Part shown: positions 17,936-27,330 of the stretch, in pieces
Layout: every line of letters begins with the position of its first letter
Numbering within the stretch: the stretch's first letter is position 1
Source of the DNA: Hungatella hathewayi
Lineage (GTDB): Bacteria > Bacillota > Clostridia > Lachnospirales > Lachnospiraceae
Length of the DNA stretch: 64,000 nt
NCBI GenBank assembly: GCA_025149285.1
Contig: CP102274.1
Location: forward strand, 2,123,501 to 2,187,500
Reading direction: 5' to 3'
Notes under the pieces: generated by a model
Database searches by the model: none
Told to the model about the DNA's origin: nothing
Seen by the model: only the letters and a program-made list of their open reading frames with translations
Made by a program: the position numbers and the translations under genes

Positions 17936-18091
17936 ATGAAACAACCAGATAAAAAACAACGTTTTCATGGTATGGCTGCGATTGGGATGGGGCTTGGCCT
18001 GCTGTTCGGGATTTTATGGGAGAACCTCCCGCTTGGACTTTTGATGGGAGCGTCATTGGCTGGCTTTGGAAATATGACAACGAAAAGGTAG
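17936..18091 (+). CDS. Small two-helix membrane protein
   Basis: A 51-residue ORF (ATG 17,936, AAGGGAGG upstream). A basic start (MKQPDKKQRFHG) is followed by Gly-rich hydrophobic stretches 'MGLGLLFGILWENLPLGLLMG' read in two parts around ENLP. It resembles the 68-residue protein at 27,705-27,911 (GLGLLFGILWENLPLGLLMG against LGFIWGAVLKNIPIGLLIG), so the two may be paralogues. Function unknown. Confidence 0.6.
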   Translation: MKQPDKKQRFHGMAAIGMGLGLLFGILWENLPLGLLMGASLAGFGNMTTKR

Positions 18092-18095
18092 GTGG

Positions 18096-18866
18096 ATGAT
18101 TATGAACGGACAGATGTATCAGATATGCTCCATAGTGGCAGCCGCCAGAAGGGCATTAAAAAACCGCAGCTCGATTTGTTACATACCCGCAGACTATGAG
18201 AACCCCTCACAATTTCTGTGTTTGACGGGGAGTGGAGGCTCACCATATACCGCTCACGATGTATCACAATGGTATGAACATCTCAAAGAGCAACATTTGA
18301 CAGATATTCAACTCTATTGCCCTACTTCTGTCAGAGATCGCAGCCTGTTAGGTTTTTCCAATACGCCCCAGGCAAGTATAGTGTGTTTTTTTAAGGGAAA
18401 TCGAATGACCTATTTTATTGCTGATTGGAAGTTTGATTCCAAAGAGCGAAAGTGGAATGTCCTCTATACAGAACATCCATGGAATGACCCGCCGAAAGCA
18501 TGGCCACGTTTTGAAAACAATACGCAAGCGTTCCGAAGTGTCTTGCACGATATTCAGGACTTGGCGCACCGGCTTGGATTTGAAGGCTTTGCAAACATCT
18601 TTTATCAAGCAGGAACGATTTTGGACGGCGGCAAGGAATATCCCGATAAAGCATATGGCCTTTCACTGCCGCCACTACCGGACAATCACTTGCGTGTGTT
18701 TGAGGCAGCCAGCCGAGCGGATGTATTTGGAGCGATGGGATCATGGAATGATTCGCCTCCGTGGGCAGCGCACGAAAAAGGATTGGAGCAGGAGTATGAA
18801 ACACTGTCTGCGGAACTATTGAAGCAAATCCGGTTTGGATTATTATATGCCATCAATGAATGGTAG
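18096..18866 (+). CDS. Hypothetical protein, 256 aa
   Basis: Not recognised. A soluble, Trp-rich protein without signal peptide or membrane segment (YEHLKEQHLTDIQLYCP; MTYFIADWKFDSKERKWNVLYTEHPW; LGFEGFANIFYQAGTILDGG). The ATG at 18,096 lies five bases after the previous stop; a second ATG at 18,102 is equally possible. It is set between the transfer operon and the antirestriction gene, in sequence more A+T-rich than the backbone, which suggests cargo. Confidence 0.55.
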   Translation: MIMNGQMYQICSIVAAARRALKNRSSICYIPADYENPSQFLCLTGSGGSPYTAHDVSQWYEHLKEQHLTDIQLYCPTSVRDRSLLGFSNTPQASIVCFFKGNRMTYFIADWKFDSKERKWNVLYTEHPWNDPPKAWPRFENNTQAFRSVLHDIQDLAHRLGFEGFANIFYQAGTILDGGKEYPDKAYGLSLPPLPDNHLRVFEAASRADVFGAMGSWNDSPPWAAHEKGLEQEYETLSAELLKQIRFGLLYAINEW

Positions 18867-18955
18867 TCCGGCTGCTCTATGCGGATGTCCTACTTGTTGG
18901 AAGCGTTCAGCTTGTCAAAATAAACCGGATCGATTAGGCTGAATGAGGTGAGATA

Positions 18956-19159
18956 ATGTATACGAACAGCAGAGAAAACGAAGTACGATTACTGAAACAG
19001 TTATGGGCAGGGCTTCCAACCATGTGTCCCAAATGCCGCCAAGCGGAATTAGTGCATCTTCATAAGAAAGCGAAAAAGAGTAATATAGATTGGAAGTGCC
19101 CTGCCTGCGGAGAAATTTACCGCACCATAAACATGCTGACGGAGTTACCAGATTCTTAA
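18956..19159 (+). CDS. Small zinc-ribbon protein
   Basis: A 67-residue ORF behind GAGGTGA. Two CxxC knuckles (CPKC at about residue 24 and CPAC at about residue 49) separated by ~22 residues form a zinc ribbon (MCPKCRQAELVHLH...DWKCPACGEIYR). No other domain is visible. Function unknown; nucleic-acid or protein binding is possible. Confidence 0.55.
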   Translation: MYTNSRENEVRLLKQLWAGLPTMCPKCRQAELVHLHKKAKKSNIDWKCPACGEIYRTINMLTELPDS

Positions 19160-19244
19160 AAGTCCGTATGACCTTAGACTTGAAATATCGGCACACATTT
19201 AAAACAAAGGGCGTGTAGGCACTCTTATTCACAACTAAATACCA

Positions 19245-19302
19245 GCCGCCCATGGGCGGCACCACCCAGCAGGAAATCTTTCAAAGGTTTCCTGCTTTTC
19301 TT
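19245..19302 (+). terminator. Double hairpin with terminator before the antirestriction gene
   Basis: A perfect 16-bp palindrome GCCGCCCATGGGCGGC (19,245-19,260) is followed by AGCAGGAAA/TTTCCTGCT (19,268-19,296) and TTTCTT. The second is a clear intrinsic terminator; the first may be a protein site or part of the same structure. Confidence 0.6.
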
Positions 19303-19332
19303 ATGACATTTTTTAGGAAGGAGTGAAACTAA

Positions 19333-22300
19333 ATGTCTTATAGCTCTTACGATCACGACAACTTAGAAACGGCCGACACCATGAAAATTGAGCGCCGGAT
19401 TTACTTTGAAAGCGGCAAGTCCGATCTGTCCGAGCTTGTGAAGCTCCCCCTTGCGGAGCTTCTTTCCCTGCGGGCGGAAAGCGCCGCCGCAGAACAGGAA
19501 GTGTTTGACCGTTTGAAAACGCAGGCCACCGCATGGGAGGAACAGGCCGGAAAGACCCTGCTTCTGGACAAAGCCCTGGAATATGCCCGGACACTTCCCG
19601 TCACCCACACTGCCAACCAGTGGGAGCAGCCGGATAATTACCGGCATATCCGCAGCAACATGGTTTATCAGATGTATTATTCCATTTCCGAGAACACCCG
19701 GTACGACAGGGCCGCCCAAACCTCCGTCCCTTATTCCTGGACATTAAGTTGGAGCCTGCGCACCAACGCGCCGGGCACCTATCGGCAGGCTCGGATCGCC
19801 GGACAGGATCGGAAAGTCTTTGCCAGCCAGGAAGCACTGGACAAATATCTGAATGGCCGTATCAAGGCCCATGCCCATTACTTTACGGAAATCTCACCGG
19901 CCATCCCCAAGGAGTATGCCGACTATTTCAAGGTCAACGGCTGTTTGCTCCCCGGCTACACCATCGAGGGAGAGGAACCGGCAAAAACCGAAGAGCTTCC
20001 CAAACAGGAGGAAACCACGCAACCGCCGCAGACCATAACCACCCCGGAAAGGAGAAAACCCGTGAACGAAGTATTTTCCATTTTTCTTGATAACCGCGCC
20101 GAAGCGCAGACCGGCGGGCCGCATGGGTACTGGCTTTCCCTGCCGACTTCCGCCGAACAGGTACAGGAAGCCCTAAAGGAAATCCATATTACCGCCGACA
20201 ACCAGCAGGACTTGTTTATTGGCGGCTTTTCCGCCCCGGATGGGCAACCGCTGGAACTGCCTGAGGAATTGATACAGGCTGCCAGTTTGGACGAACTGAA
20301 CTTCCTTGCCGTGCAGATTCAAAAGCTGGACGATGTGGAACGTTCACAGTTAAACGCCATCATGCAGTCCCCAGAGATATTTCAGACCATCGGACAGGTC
20401 ATCGACTATGCCGAAAATACCGATTGTTTTACCCTCATTGACGCCAAAGATTACCGCACCTTAGGGGATTACTACCTGAATCATTCGGGCCTGATGGTGA
20501 TTCCCGATGCATGGAAACCGGCCATTGATACCGAACGGTTGGGCCAGTTTATCGCCAAGGAGGAACAAGGCACATTCACCGAGTACGGCTACCTTCTGCG
20601 AGCTGGGGAGGAATGGCAGCGCGTCCATGAGGGCCAGCCCGTGCCGGAGGAATACCGGGTGATTGCCTATCCAGCGCCGGAAGTGTTGCGGGAGGAAGCA
20701 AAAGCCCAGCCAGACCAGAACCAGGAGGGCGAAGCCCCGCATCCCGTTACCCCCATTATCCTGAACAGCCAGAACAGCGCCGACCGCATGAAAGAAATCA
20801 CCGACCGGCTGGAAACCGGCATACAGGAGCTTTTCGAGAGTGAACGCTACAAAGCCTATCTCACCTCCATGGCGAAGTTCCATAGTTACAGCTTCAATAA
20901 CACCCTATTGATTGCCATGCAGGGCGGCCAGCTTGTCGCAGGCTATAACAAGTGGCGGGACGAGTTTCACCGCAATGTAAAAAAAGGCGAAAAAGCCATC
21001 AAAATCCTGGCCCCGGCCCCATTCAAGGCGAAAAAGGAAGTGCCGAAGCTGGACGCCCAGGGAAGGCCGGTGATGGGACAGGACGGAAAGCCCGTCACTG
21101 AGGTACAGGAAATCCAAGTTCCGGCATTTAAAATCGTGTCGGTCTTTGATGTGAGCCAAACCGAGGGGGAACCGCTGCCCTCTATCGGCGTGGAAGAACT
21201 GACCGGCAGTGTGGAACGCTACGGGGAATTTTTCAAGGCGCTGGAACAGACCTCCCCGGTTCCCATTGGTTTTGAGGACATTCCGGGCGGTTCCCACGGC
21301 TACTACCACCTGACGGAAAAGCGGATCGCCATTCAGGAGGGCATGAGCGAATTACAGACCCTAAAGACGGCTATCCACGAGATCGCCCATTCCAAGCTCC
21401 ACGCCATCGACCCGGAAGCCCCGGCCATGGAGCAGGCCGACCACCCCGACAGCCGCACCCGCGAGGTGCAGGCGGAAAGCGTGGCCTATGCCGTCTGCCA
21501 ACATTACGGGCTGGACACCTCCGACTATTCCTTTGGCTATGTGGCCGGTTGGAGTTCCGGCAAAGACCTGAAAGAGCTGAAAGCCTCCCTTGAAACCATT
21601 CGGGCCACCTCCCATGAACTGATTACCACCATTGACGGCCACCTTGCCCAGCTTCAGAAAGAACGGCTGGCCCAGCAGGAACAGCCGCAGGCCGCCGAGC
21701 AGCCAGAACCGGACAGCGTATTTTCCAAGCTGCCCCCGGAGCAACAGCAGGAAATGACCGACAGCGTAAAAGCCATGCTGCAAACCCTCATTGAAGCGGA
21801 TTTGAAATCCACCGGCGAAGTGTCGCAGGGAACCAAGGAGGCGGCCCAGGCACAGGGCTTTACCATTGCCGGGGATGGAACGCTGGAACAGGCAGAAGTC
21901 CCGCAGGAGGCCGCCTACCATCTGGAAAACGGCGATTACCTGTATATCCAGACATCGGAAACCGGCTATGATTACACACTATATGCCTCCGACTACAAAG
22001 AACTGGACGGAGGCCAGCTTGACAATCCCGACCTGTCCCTTGTGGAAGCTGGAAAAGAAATCCTTGCCATCCATGAGCGACCGGCTGAGACAATGGAACC
22101 CCTGACCGGCGACAGGCTGGACGGTTTTCTGGAAGCAACAGAACAGGCCAACGCCATTCCCCAGCCGCAGGCATGGAACGGGATCGACGGCCTTTTGAAT
22201 GGAAAACCGTTCATGCCGGAGGCGTCCCCGGCGGACCGAGCCGCTGCCCTGATTGCGGTGGCCGAGCAAAACGCCCCGCGTTTGGGCGGCGAAGAACGGC

Positions 22301-23997
22301 AGTTGATTATGGCCTATGCCGAGGCCGTGGACGATACCGAAAAGGTGATTGGTCTTATCAACCGACTGTGTGAACAGGGATATGAAATGCAGCACGGCCA
22401 CATGGATGATTTTATGAAAAGCCAGATTGAAAGCGAGATTGCCGTTGCAAGGGCAGAACAGACCATCGCCCATGACCCGGCAGCGGAGCCGATTGTCACG
22501 ATTCTTTGGAGTGAAAGCCCCCATTTAAAAGACGGCCAGCAAATGCCGTTGTACGAGGCCGAGGCCGTTTTCGGGGCGCTGGACAGTTCCAAACGCTTGG
22601 AACGGGAACACCCAGACCACGCGGGAAGCTGGTACGATAAAACCAAGTTCCGCATTGATTTTACGATGCAGGGCCAGCCAGACAATTACGAGGGGCGGCA
22701 GGATTTTGGCGACGGCGACGGTTCCCTGATCGAGCATATCCAAGGGTATCACGAATACTACGCGCAGGATGAAAGCTGGAAAAACCATGTGCTGCACCAC
22801 GAGGGGCCGGAGGCATGGGAGGCGGACAAGGCCCAGCGGGAAATGCTTCTCCATGAGTTTGTCCCTTACATGAAGCAGCACTGTACCCTTTCCCATATGG
22901 AACAGGAAGCCCAGCGCCTTTTACAATCCGGCGATTCCCTCCCGCCAGAGCAGACCGCCTATTTGACCGCCCTTGTAGGCTATGTAACGGAGTGCCGCCC
23001 ACTTCTCAATCAAGGCCAGTATCAGTTGCCGGAGCCGCCGCAGCTTTCCGACTTTGATAAGAGCTTGCAGGACTATAAGATACAGGTACAAGCCGAGGTC
23101 GCACAGGAAGCCGAGAATGCCGGATTGACGGTGGAGGAATATCTTGCCTCTGGTTCCGATGCCCCAGCGCAGCCCAACTTTTCCATTTATCAGGTGCCGC
23201 GCGGCCCGGAGGGGCGCGACTTCCGATATCGTTCCTATGAGGGCTTGCAGGAGGACGGGCTTTCCGTAGACAGGAAAAATTACCAGCTTGTCTACACAGC
23301 CCCGTTGGATAAGAACACCTCTCTGGACGAGATTTACCATCGCTTCAATATGGAACATCCCACTGATTACACGGGACGTTCTCTCTCTCTGGGGGATATT
23401 GTGGTATTCCGGCAGGACGGGAAACAGACTGCCTACTATGTGGATAGCGTCGGTTATCGGGAGGTGCCGGAATTTTTCAAGGAGCAGGGACAGCCGCTTA
23501 CCCCCGACAAACTGGAAACGGGCGAAACCGTTAAAACGCCGAGGGGGACTTTCTATGTAACCGCCATGAGCCGGGAACAGATGGAGGCCGCCGGGTATGG
23601 ATTCCACCACCAGTCGGAGGACGGCAGGTATCTCATTATGGCAAACGGCACAAGGGCCTTTGCTATCCCCGCCCAGCAGGAAAGTCATATCAAGACGGCG
23701 GAGATGTCCACCGAGCAGAACTACAACATGATTGACGGTATACTGAACAACGCCCCGTCTATGGAAGAACTGGAAGCCAGAGCAAAAGCCGGAGAACAGG
23801 TTTCCCTTTCGGATGTCGCTGCGGCAGTGAAAGCAGAGAGACAAACAGAAAAACAGGCCCACAAGAATGCTAAGGCCAACCATAGCACGAAAAAGCCCTC
23901 CATCCGGGCGCAGCTTGCGGCGGCTAAAAAGGAACAGAAGAAACAGTCCCCGGCGCGGGAGAAGTCAAAGGATATGGAGGTGGGAGGCCGTGAATAA
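19333..23997 (+). CDS. Giant antirestriction polyprotein (ArdA-like, ArdC-like, M78-type protease motif, YodL, DUF4316)
   Basis: A 1,554-residue protein. Residues 1-240 are unrecognised. Residues ~244-455 resemble ArdA (VFSIFLDNRAEAQTGG...GYWLSLP; QVIDYAENTDCF). Residues ~478-640 are an ArdC-type ssDNA-binding N-domain (KFHSYSFNNTLLIAMQ; GYNKWRDEFHRNVKKGEKAI). A metalloprotease motif HEIAH is at 682-686. An LPD25-like region lies near 1,055-1,140, YodL near 1,283-1,385 and DUF4316 near 1,458-1,500. ArdA/ArdC protect incoming DNA from restriction, fitting a transfer-first gene. An internal ribosome site (AAGGAG) and in-frame GTG at 20,062 could also start the ArdA part alone. Confidence 0.85.
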   Translation: MSYSSYDHDNLETADTMKIERRIYFESGKSDLSELVKLPLAELLSLRAESAAAEQEVFDRLKTQATAWEEQAGKTLLLDKALEYARTLPVTHTANQWEQPDNYRHIRSNMVYQMYYSISENTRYDRAAQTSVPYSWTLSWSLRTNAPGTYRQARIAGQDRKVFASQEALDKYLNGRIKAHAHYFTEISPAIPKEYADYFKVNGCLLPGYTIEGEEPAKTEELPKQEETTQPPQTITTPERRKPVNEVFSIFLDNRAEAQTGGPHGYWLSLPTSAEQVQEALKEIHITADNQQDLFIGGFSAPDGQPLELPEELIQAASLDELNFLAVQIQKLDDVERSQLNAIMQSPEIFQTIGQVIDYAENTDCFTLIDAKDYRTLGDYYLNHSGLMVIPDAWKPAIDTERLGQFIAKEEQGTFTEYGYLLRAGEEWQRVHEGQPVPEEYRVIAYPAPEVLREEAKAQPDQNQEGEAPHPVTPIILNSQNSADRMKEITDRLETGIQELFESERYKAYLTSMAKFHSYSFNNTLLIAMQGGQLVAGYNKWRDEFHRNVKKGEKAIKILAPAPFKAKKEVPKLDAQGRPVMGQDGKPVTEVQEIQVPAFKIVSVFDVSQTEGEPLPSIGVEELTGSVERYGEFFKALEQTSPVPIGFEDIPGGSHGYYHLTEKRIAIQEGMSELQTLKTAIHEIAHSKLHAIDPEAPAMEQADHPDSRTREVQAESVAYAVCQHYGLDTSDYSFGYVAGWSSGKDLKELKASLETIRATSHELITTIDGHLAQLQKERLAQQEQPQAAEQPEPDSVFSKLPPEQQQEMTDSVKAMLQTLIEADLKSTGEVSQGTKEAAQAQGFTIAGDGTLEQAEVPQEAAYHLENGDYLYIQTSETGYDYTLYASDYKELDGGQLDNPDLSLVEAGKEILAIHERPAETMEPLTGDRLDGFLEATEQANAIPQPQAWNGIDGLLNGKPFMPEASPADRAAALIAVAEQNAPRLGGEERQLIMAYAEAVDDTEKVIGLINRLCEQGYEMQHGHMDDFMKSQIESEIAVARAEQTIAHDPAAEPIVTILWSESPHLKDGQQMPLYEAEAVFGALDSSKRLEREHPDHAGSWYDKTKFRIDFTMQGQPDNYEGRQDFGDGDGSLIEHIQGYHEYYAQDESWKNHVLHHEGPEAWEADKAQREMLLHEFVPYMKQHCTLSHMEQEAQRLLQSGDSLPPEQTAYLTALVGYVTECRPLLNQGQYQLPEPPQLSDFDKSLQDYKIQVQAEVAQEAENAGLTVEEYLASGSDAPAQPNFSIYQVPRGPEGRDFRYRSYEGLQEDGLSVDRKNYQLVYTAPLDKNTSLDEIYHRFNMEHPTDYTGRSLSLGDIVVFRQDGKQTAYYVDSVGYREVPEFFKEQGQPLTPDKLETGETVKTPRGTFYVTAMSREQMEAAGYGFHHQSEDGRYLIMANGTRAFAIPAQQESHIKTAEMSTEQNYNMIDGILNNAPSMEELEARAKAGEQVSLSDVAAAVKAERQTEKQAHKNAKANHSTKKPSIRAQLAAAKKEQKKQSPAREKSKDMEVGGRE

Positions 23998-24934
23998 GTT
24001 TGAGAATGTGGATGTTCTGGCCGCGCTGGAACAGATCATGCGCCAGAATACCGCCTTTTATCAGGATGATTTTGAGATTGACAAAGACATGCTCCGTAAG
24101 GCCGCCGCCAGTGATAAGGCCGAAGATAAAACCCTGCTGTGGATGTCGCGCCCCTCCGGGACGTACTGTTTCCGGGAACGTGACGTATTCTTGAAGGACA
24201 CCTGGCAATACAACACATGGAAATTTAATGGGGAGCAGACCCGCGACCATGTTCTTGCCTACGCCGTGGAGTTGACCGGCAAAGTGGGCGGGAAAATCCG
24301 TGGAACTCTCTATGAGCTGGACTACCAGCAGCATTTCCGGCACGTTATAGCCGAGGCGGTAAAAGCGGACAATCTCATTTTGCATTATGAAAAGGGCGAC
24401 AAGGAGCAGCCCGCCGCGCAGTATTTTAACGGCAGCCCTGACCCCAAGTTGGGGGCGTTCCTGCGGTATGAGGCCAAGCCCAACGAGCCGGAAAACCTGC
24501 GTGAAGTGCTGCGGCAGGAGCAGAGAAGCCGGGAGCCGCTTGCCCCCGACGACTTCAAAAGCCACGTCGCCGCCCTGCGGGATGGACGGATTATGAGGGA
24601 GGCCCGGCGCATAGTGGCAGGAATGAAAGAGCTGTCCGCCCCCAACAGTCCAAACAAGACACATTTCATGGTGGAGCTGTCCCCATACTTTGTGCAAATC
24701 GCGTCCAGCAAGGACACTGACCGCCTCTTTTCCATGCTGCCTTATAAATCCCTGTGCTTTACGGGCATGAACGACCGGCATGGTCTGTATGCAGTGATAC
24801 ACAAGGACGAAAACCGGGAGAAAGAGGTACGGAGGCCCCGTACCTCCATCCGCAGGCAGCTTTCCGAAACGAAACAGGCCAAGGCTACGAAAAAGACCCC
24901 GGCAAGAACCAAAAAGAACGAATTGGAGGTATGA
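23990..24934 (+). CDS. Conserved ICE hypothetical protein following the YodL-domain gene
   Basis: I chose GTG 23,990 (GGAGG nine bases upstream), overlapping the previous stop; 314 residues. No named domain recognised. Visible features: 'RPSGTYCFRERDVFLKDTWQYNTWKF' near residue 50, a central domain ending 'SPYFVQIASSKDTDRLFSMLPYKSL' and a basic tail (KQAKATKKTPARTKK). It is translationally coupled to the antirestriction protein and followed at once by a TnpW-like gene, so a role in transfer or DNA protection is likely, but unproven. Confidence 0.65.
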   Translation: MNKFENVDVLAALEQIMRQNTAFYQDDFEIDKDMLRKAAASDKAEDKTLLWMSRPSGTYCFRERDVFLKDTWQYNTWKFNGEQTRDHVLAYAVELTGKVGGKIRGTLYELDYQQHFRHVIAEAVKADNLILHYEKGDKEQPAAQYFNGSPDPKLGAFLRYEAKPNEPENLREVLRQEQRSREPLAPDDFKSHVAALRDGRIMREARRIVAGMKELSAPNSPNKTHFMVELSPYFVQIASSKDTDRLFSMLPYKSLCFTGMNDRHGLYAVIHKDENREKEVRRPRTSIRRQLSETKQAKATKKTPARTKKNELEV

Positions 24935-24937
24935 GGA

Positions 24938-25138
24938 ATGTATTTCACCGTAGAGGAAGAAAACCTGATTTGTATGTATCATAAGAGTGACCGGCGCAGG
25001 ACATCGGGAGCCATCCGGGCCGCCCTTCCGGATATGAGTGAGGATATGGCGGCGCTGGCCCGTCAGACCCTTGATAAACTGGACGCTATAAGAGACGCCG
25101 ACTTTGAGGCCCAGCAGTTCCATTTCACAGACGAATAA
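24938..25138 (+). CDS. Transposon-transfer assisting protein (TnpW-like)
   Basis: A 66-residue acidic protein (MYFTVEEENLICMYH...R..TI.ai..ALP.m...m..L...tl.KLdaI.D..F) matching the small transposon-transfer assisting family of Tn1549-like elements. It ends the backbone transcription unit; a strong terminator follows 16 bp later. The mechanism is unknown to me. Confidence 0.8.
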   Translation: MYFTVEEENLICMYHKSDRRRTSGAIRAALPDMSEDMAALARQTLDKLDAIRDADFEAQQFHFTDE

Positions 25139-25154
25139 CCCAAGCAGGCAAAAG

Positions 25155-25199
25155 CGCCGGGCGCGGGGGCTATATGGCCCTTGCGTCCGGCGATTTTTT
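25155..25199 (+). terminator. Terminator ending the antirestriction operon
   Basis: CGCCGGGCGC (25,155) pairs with GCGTCCGGCG (25,183) with one G-T wobble, followed by ATTTTTT. It marks the end of the plus-strand backbone before the minus-strand cargo. Confidence 0.75.
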
Positions 25200-25357
25200 C
25201 GTGTGTCATACCAATCCATCCCGTTTTGATACATCAAACGTGACCGTTTGCAGCCGCGCAGGGATTATTCGCTTTGGCTGCTCTTTCGTTTCAACCTTCC
25301 CGATATACAGGCTGCGGCGGAATCAGGCAAACAAGGAGAAAGAAGCTACGCTGCCAT

Positions 25358-25474
25358 TTGTAGAAAAAGTAACCTCTGATTCCGGGGGGAATGATAATAA
25401 CACGCAGATATACTCCCGACTAAGAAAAAAATCCCCCATATTTCAGGGCTTTTCCCCGTTGCTTTTTCTACGTA
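25358..25474. repeat. Cargo-boundary repeat, copy 1 (117 bp)
   Basis: Begins TTGTAGAAAAAGTAA and ends TTGCTTTTTCTACG, so its ends are inverted repeats of each other. The inside has a C/G-rich hairpin around CATATTTCAGGG. Copy 2 (26,719-26,833) shows the same ends, length and interior landmarks. The 25,200-25,510 gap otherwise holds nothing I can assign. Confidence 0.7.
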
Positions 25475-25510
25475 TTCCCTGACATTTTAGAACTCAACTA
25501 GAAATCCAAC

Positions 25511-25843
25511 TCAATTTGTGAGCAATCGGTAAATGGTAAGAGGAATATACCATACAGCAACCACCAGACGCCAGGTCAGGATGACCCCGCCAATCAGGCC
25601 GCCTATTATAAAGTTCACCGCAATAATACCAACCGTGCCGCCTAAGTCATATCCATGGGGAACCAGCCAGACAAACATCCGGCGAATCCCAAAGGGAATC
25701 CCGCAACAGAGCCAGACATAAAAATATTCCGTTTCGCCGTTTTTGGTAAAAACAGACTTGAAGATCAAAAACAGAAACAGTGCGATTACCAAGGTCAAAA
25801 CTGTATGTTTCAAAAAATCTTTCCAAATCTCTCCGCGTGTCAT
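25511..25843 (-). CDS. DUF6050 family membrane protein
   Basis: A 110-residue protein with three or four hydrophobic segments (TVLTLVIALFLFLIFKSVF; YVWLCCGIPFGIRRMFVWL; GIIAVNFIIGGLIGGVILTWRLVVAVW), matching DUF6050 proteins common on Firmicutes conjugative elements. Function unknown. It is the first of the minus-strand cargo genes and sits between repeat copies 1 and 2. Confidence 0.75.
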   Translation of the reverse strand: MTRGEIWKDFLKHTVLTLVIALFLFLIFKSVFTKNGETEYFYVWLCCGIPFGIRRMFVWLVPHGYDLGGTVGIIAVNFIIGGLIGGVILTWRLVVAVWYIPLTIYRLLTN

Positions 25844-25910
25844 CCTATCCCTCCATCATGTGTTGTAAGTACAGTCTCTATAAATCCGTATTTTGAATCG
25901 GCACTTCTGT

Positions 25911-26549
25911 TCACCGTGCTTTCTCCGCCAGGAGACAAAGCCAATGTTGTTTCCGATTTACATGTGCGGCTATCCGGGAAAAGCCTGCATCCTGTAAGTA
26001 TTGCATCAACTGCTCCTGTGTAAAGATACGCATTCCATCGATAATGTCAGTCCATTTTTCGTCTGCCTGTTTTGTCCCGTCCGATTCATTCACGATCATA
26101 AATGTCCCGCCCGGTTTAAGTACCCGCCAGACTTCTTGAAAGCTCTCCACCGGCCCCGGCCAGAAATAGACCGTTTCAAAGGCTGTGATCACATCAAATG
26201 TCGCCGCTTCAAAGGGGAGACGAGACACATCCCCCTGCACAACGTTACATCTCCCAGCCTGCACCTCATTCCGATTGAATTGCTTTGTTTTATCGCAAGC
26301 GACCTTGGAATAATCCAGGGCTGTCACTCTTGCCGCCGGAAACCGCTTTAAAAGCGCTGCGGTATTGCGTCCTCCACCACATCCGAAATCTGCGACCATA
26401 GAATGCGCCGCCACCGGTATATCTGGAAAATAGGAAAGTCCCCAATCGGAAACAGCAGCATGGCCCTGATTCATACTGTTGACCATCATTTTCCCCATCC
26501 AGCCATCCGGCTTTCGGGTATTGTTAAAAAACTGTTTGAGAATCCCCAT
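25911..26549 (-). CDS. Class I SAM-dependent methyltransferase
   Basis: I chose ATG 26,549, preceded by AGGAGG on the minus strand; 212 residues (a 13-residue upstream extension lacks a ribosome site). Motif I is MVADFGCGGGRNTAALLKRFP, with an acidic residue at the end of strand 2 (TALDYS), motif post-II VQGDVSRLPFE and WRVLKPGGTFMIVNES. It is a small-molecule type (UbiE/Methyltransf_11) enzyme; substrate unknown. With DUF6050 it forms a cassette between two repeats. Confidence 0.85.
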   Translation of the reverse strand: MGILKQFFNNTRKPDGWMGKMMVNSMNQGHAAVSDWGLSYFPDIPVAAHSMVADFGCGGGRNTAALLKRFPAARVTALDYSKVACDKTKQFNRNEVQAGRCNVVQGDVSRLPFEAATFDVITAFETVYFWPGPVESFQEVWRVLKPGGTFMIVNESDGTKQADEKWTDIIDGMRIFTQEQLMQYLQDAGFSRIAAHVNRKQHWLCLLAEKAR

Positions 26550-26718
26550 GGAATAACCTCCTTGCTCTCTTACTGAGTTTCCATTCACTAACTGATTTTA
26601 TTATATAGGAACTCTACCAAAAAATCTATTGATTTTTCAAGGATATATGATTGTTGGAAAATCCATAGGGAAAAACAGCATGAACACGCAGAAATGAGAT
26701 CGGGACATCGGTATCACT

Positions 26719-26833
26719 TTGTAGAAAAAGTAAATTCCGTTTCAAGGGGCAGAAGTATTCACACTCGGCTACCCTTCCAACCAAGGGAAAACACCTCGAT
26801 ATTTCAGGGTGTTTTCCCTTTACTTTTTCTACG
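26719..26833. repeat. Cargo-boundary repeat, copy 2 (115 bp)
   Basis: Same ends as copy 1 (TTGTAGAAAAAGTAA and TTTACTTTTTCTACG). Inside, AAGGGAAAACACC and GGTGTTTTCCCTT form a perfect 13-bp stem around TCGATATTTCA, followed by T-rich sequence: a terminator-like hairpin on the plus strand. The rest of the 26,590-26,904 gap has no recognisable gene. Confidence 0.7.
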
Positions 26834-26904
26834 CATACCCGCTTACACTTCATAGAATAATGTCACGAACTTGTGGACGCACTCTCCCAAAACAGTGATA
26901 CGCT

Positions 26905-27330
26905 TTATATTTTCCTGTCGTAATAAATGAACGTGAGAATATCAGAAAACAGAGATAAGGCAAACGCTAACATAAGGCCAGAACCGACAAAAATAAGGCT
27001 TTCCAGATTTGCAACTTTTGCAGCAATAAAACATCCCCCGGCCAGTATAAGGTTTCCATACTTCGCAAGCTGAAAAGCACGGCTGGAATTTTTCAAAAGT
27101 ACAAGCTGGTTCCGTTCGTCCATTTCGTTCGTTTTATCCTCTGCGGACATTTGTTTAGAAAAGCTCCGTATGATCAGGCCGCCAGCTATCAATAAATCCA
27201 CACTGATTAAAACCCAATCTGTCCATTTTCTCCCAAATTGGAACCCTATAAGCAACAAACTTAAGCCGATTAGGGCCAGAAATAATCCAGATAGAAAACT
27301 TTTGCGATTATAAATCTTCACGTCTTTCAT
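26905..27330 (-). CDS. Membrane protein paired with an HTH regulator (DUF2178-like)
   Basis: A 141-residue protein with four transmembrane helices in two pairs (SGLFLALIGLSLLLIGFQFG; WVLISVDLLIAGGLII; LILAGGCFIAAKVA; FVGSGLMLAFALSLFSDILTFIYY) and a polar middle with NEMDERNQLVLLK. This layout is the common partner of small XRE regulators in Firmicutes. The start overlaps the regulator gene by 23 bp, so the two are coupled. Function unknown; sensing or sequestering the regulator is possible. Confidence 0.7.
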   Translation of the reverse strand: MKDVKIYNRKSFLSGLFLALIGLSLLLIGFQFGRKWTDWVLISVDLLIAGGLIIRSFSKQMSAEDKTNEMDERNQLVLLKNSSRAFQLAKYGNLILAGGCFIAAKVANLESLIFVGSGLMLAFALSLFSDILTFIYYDRKI

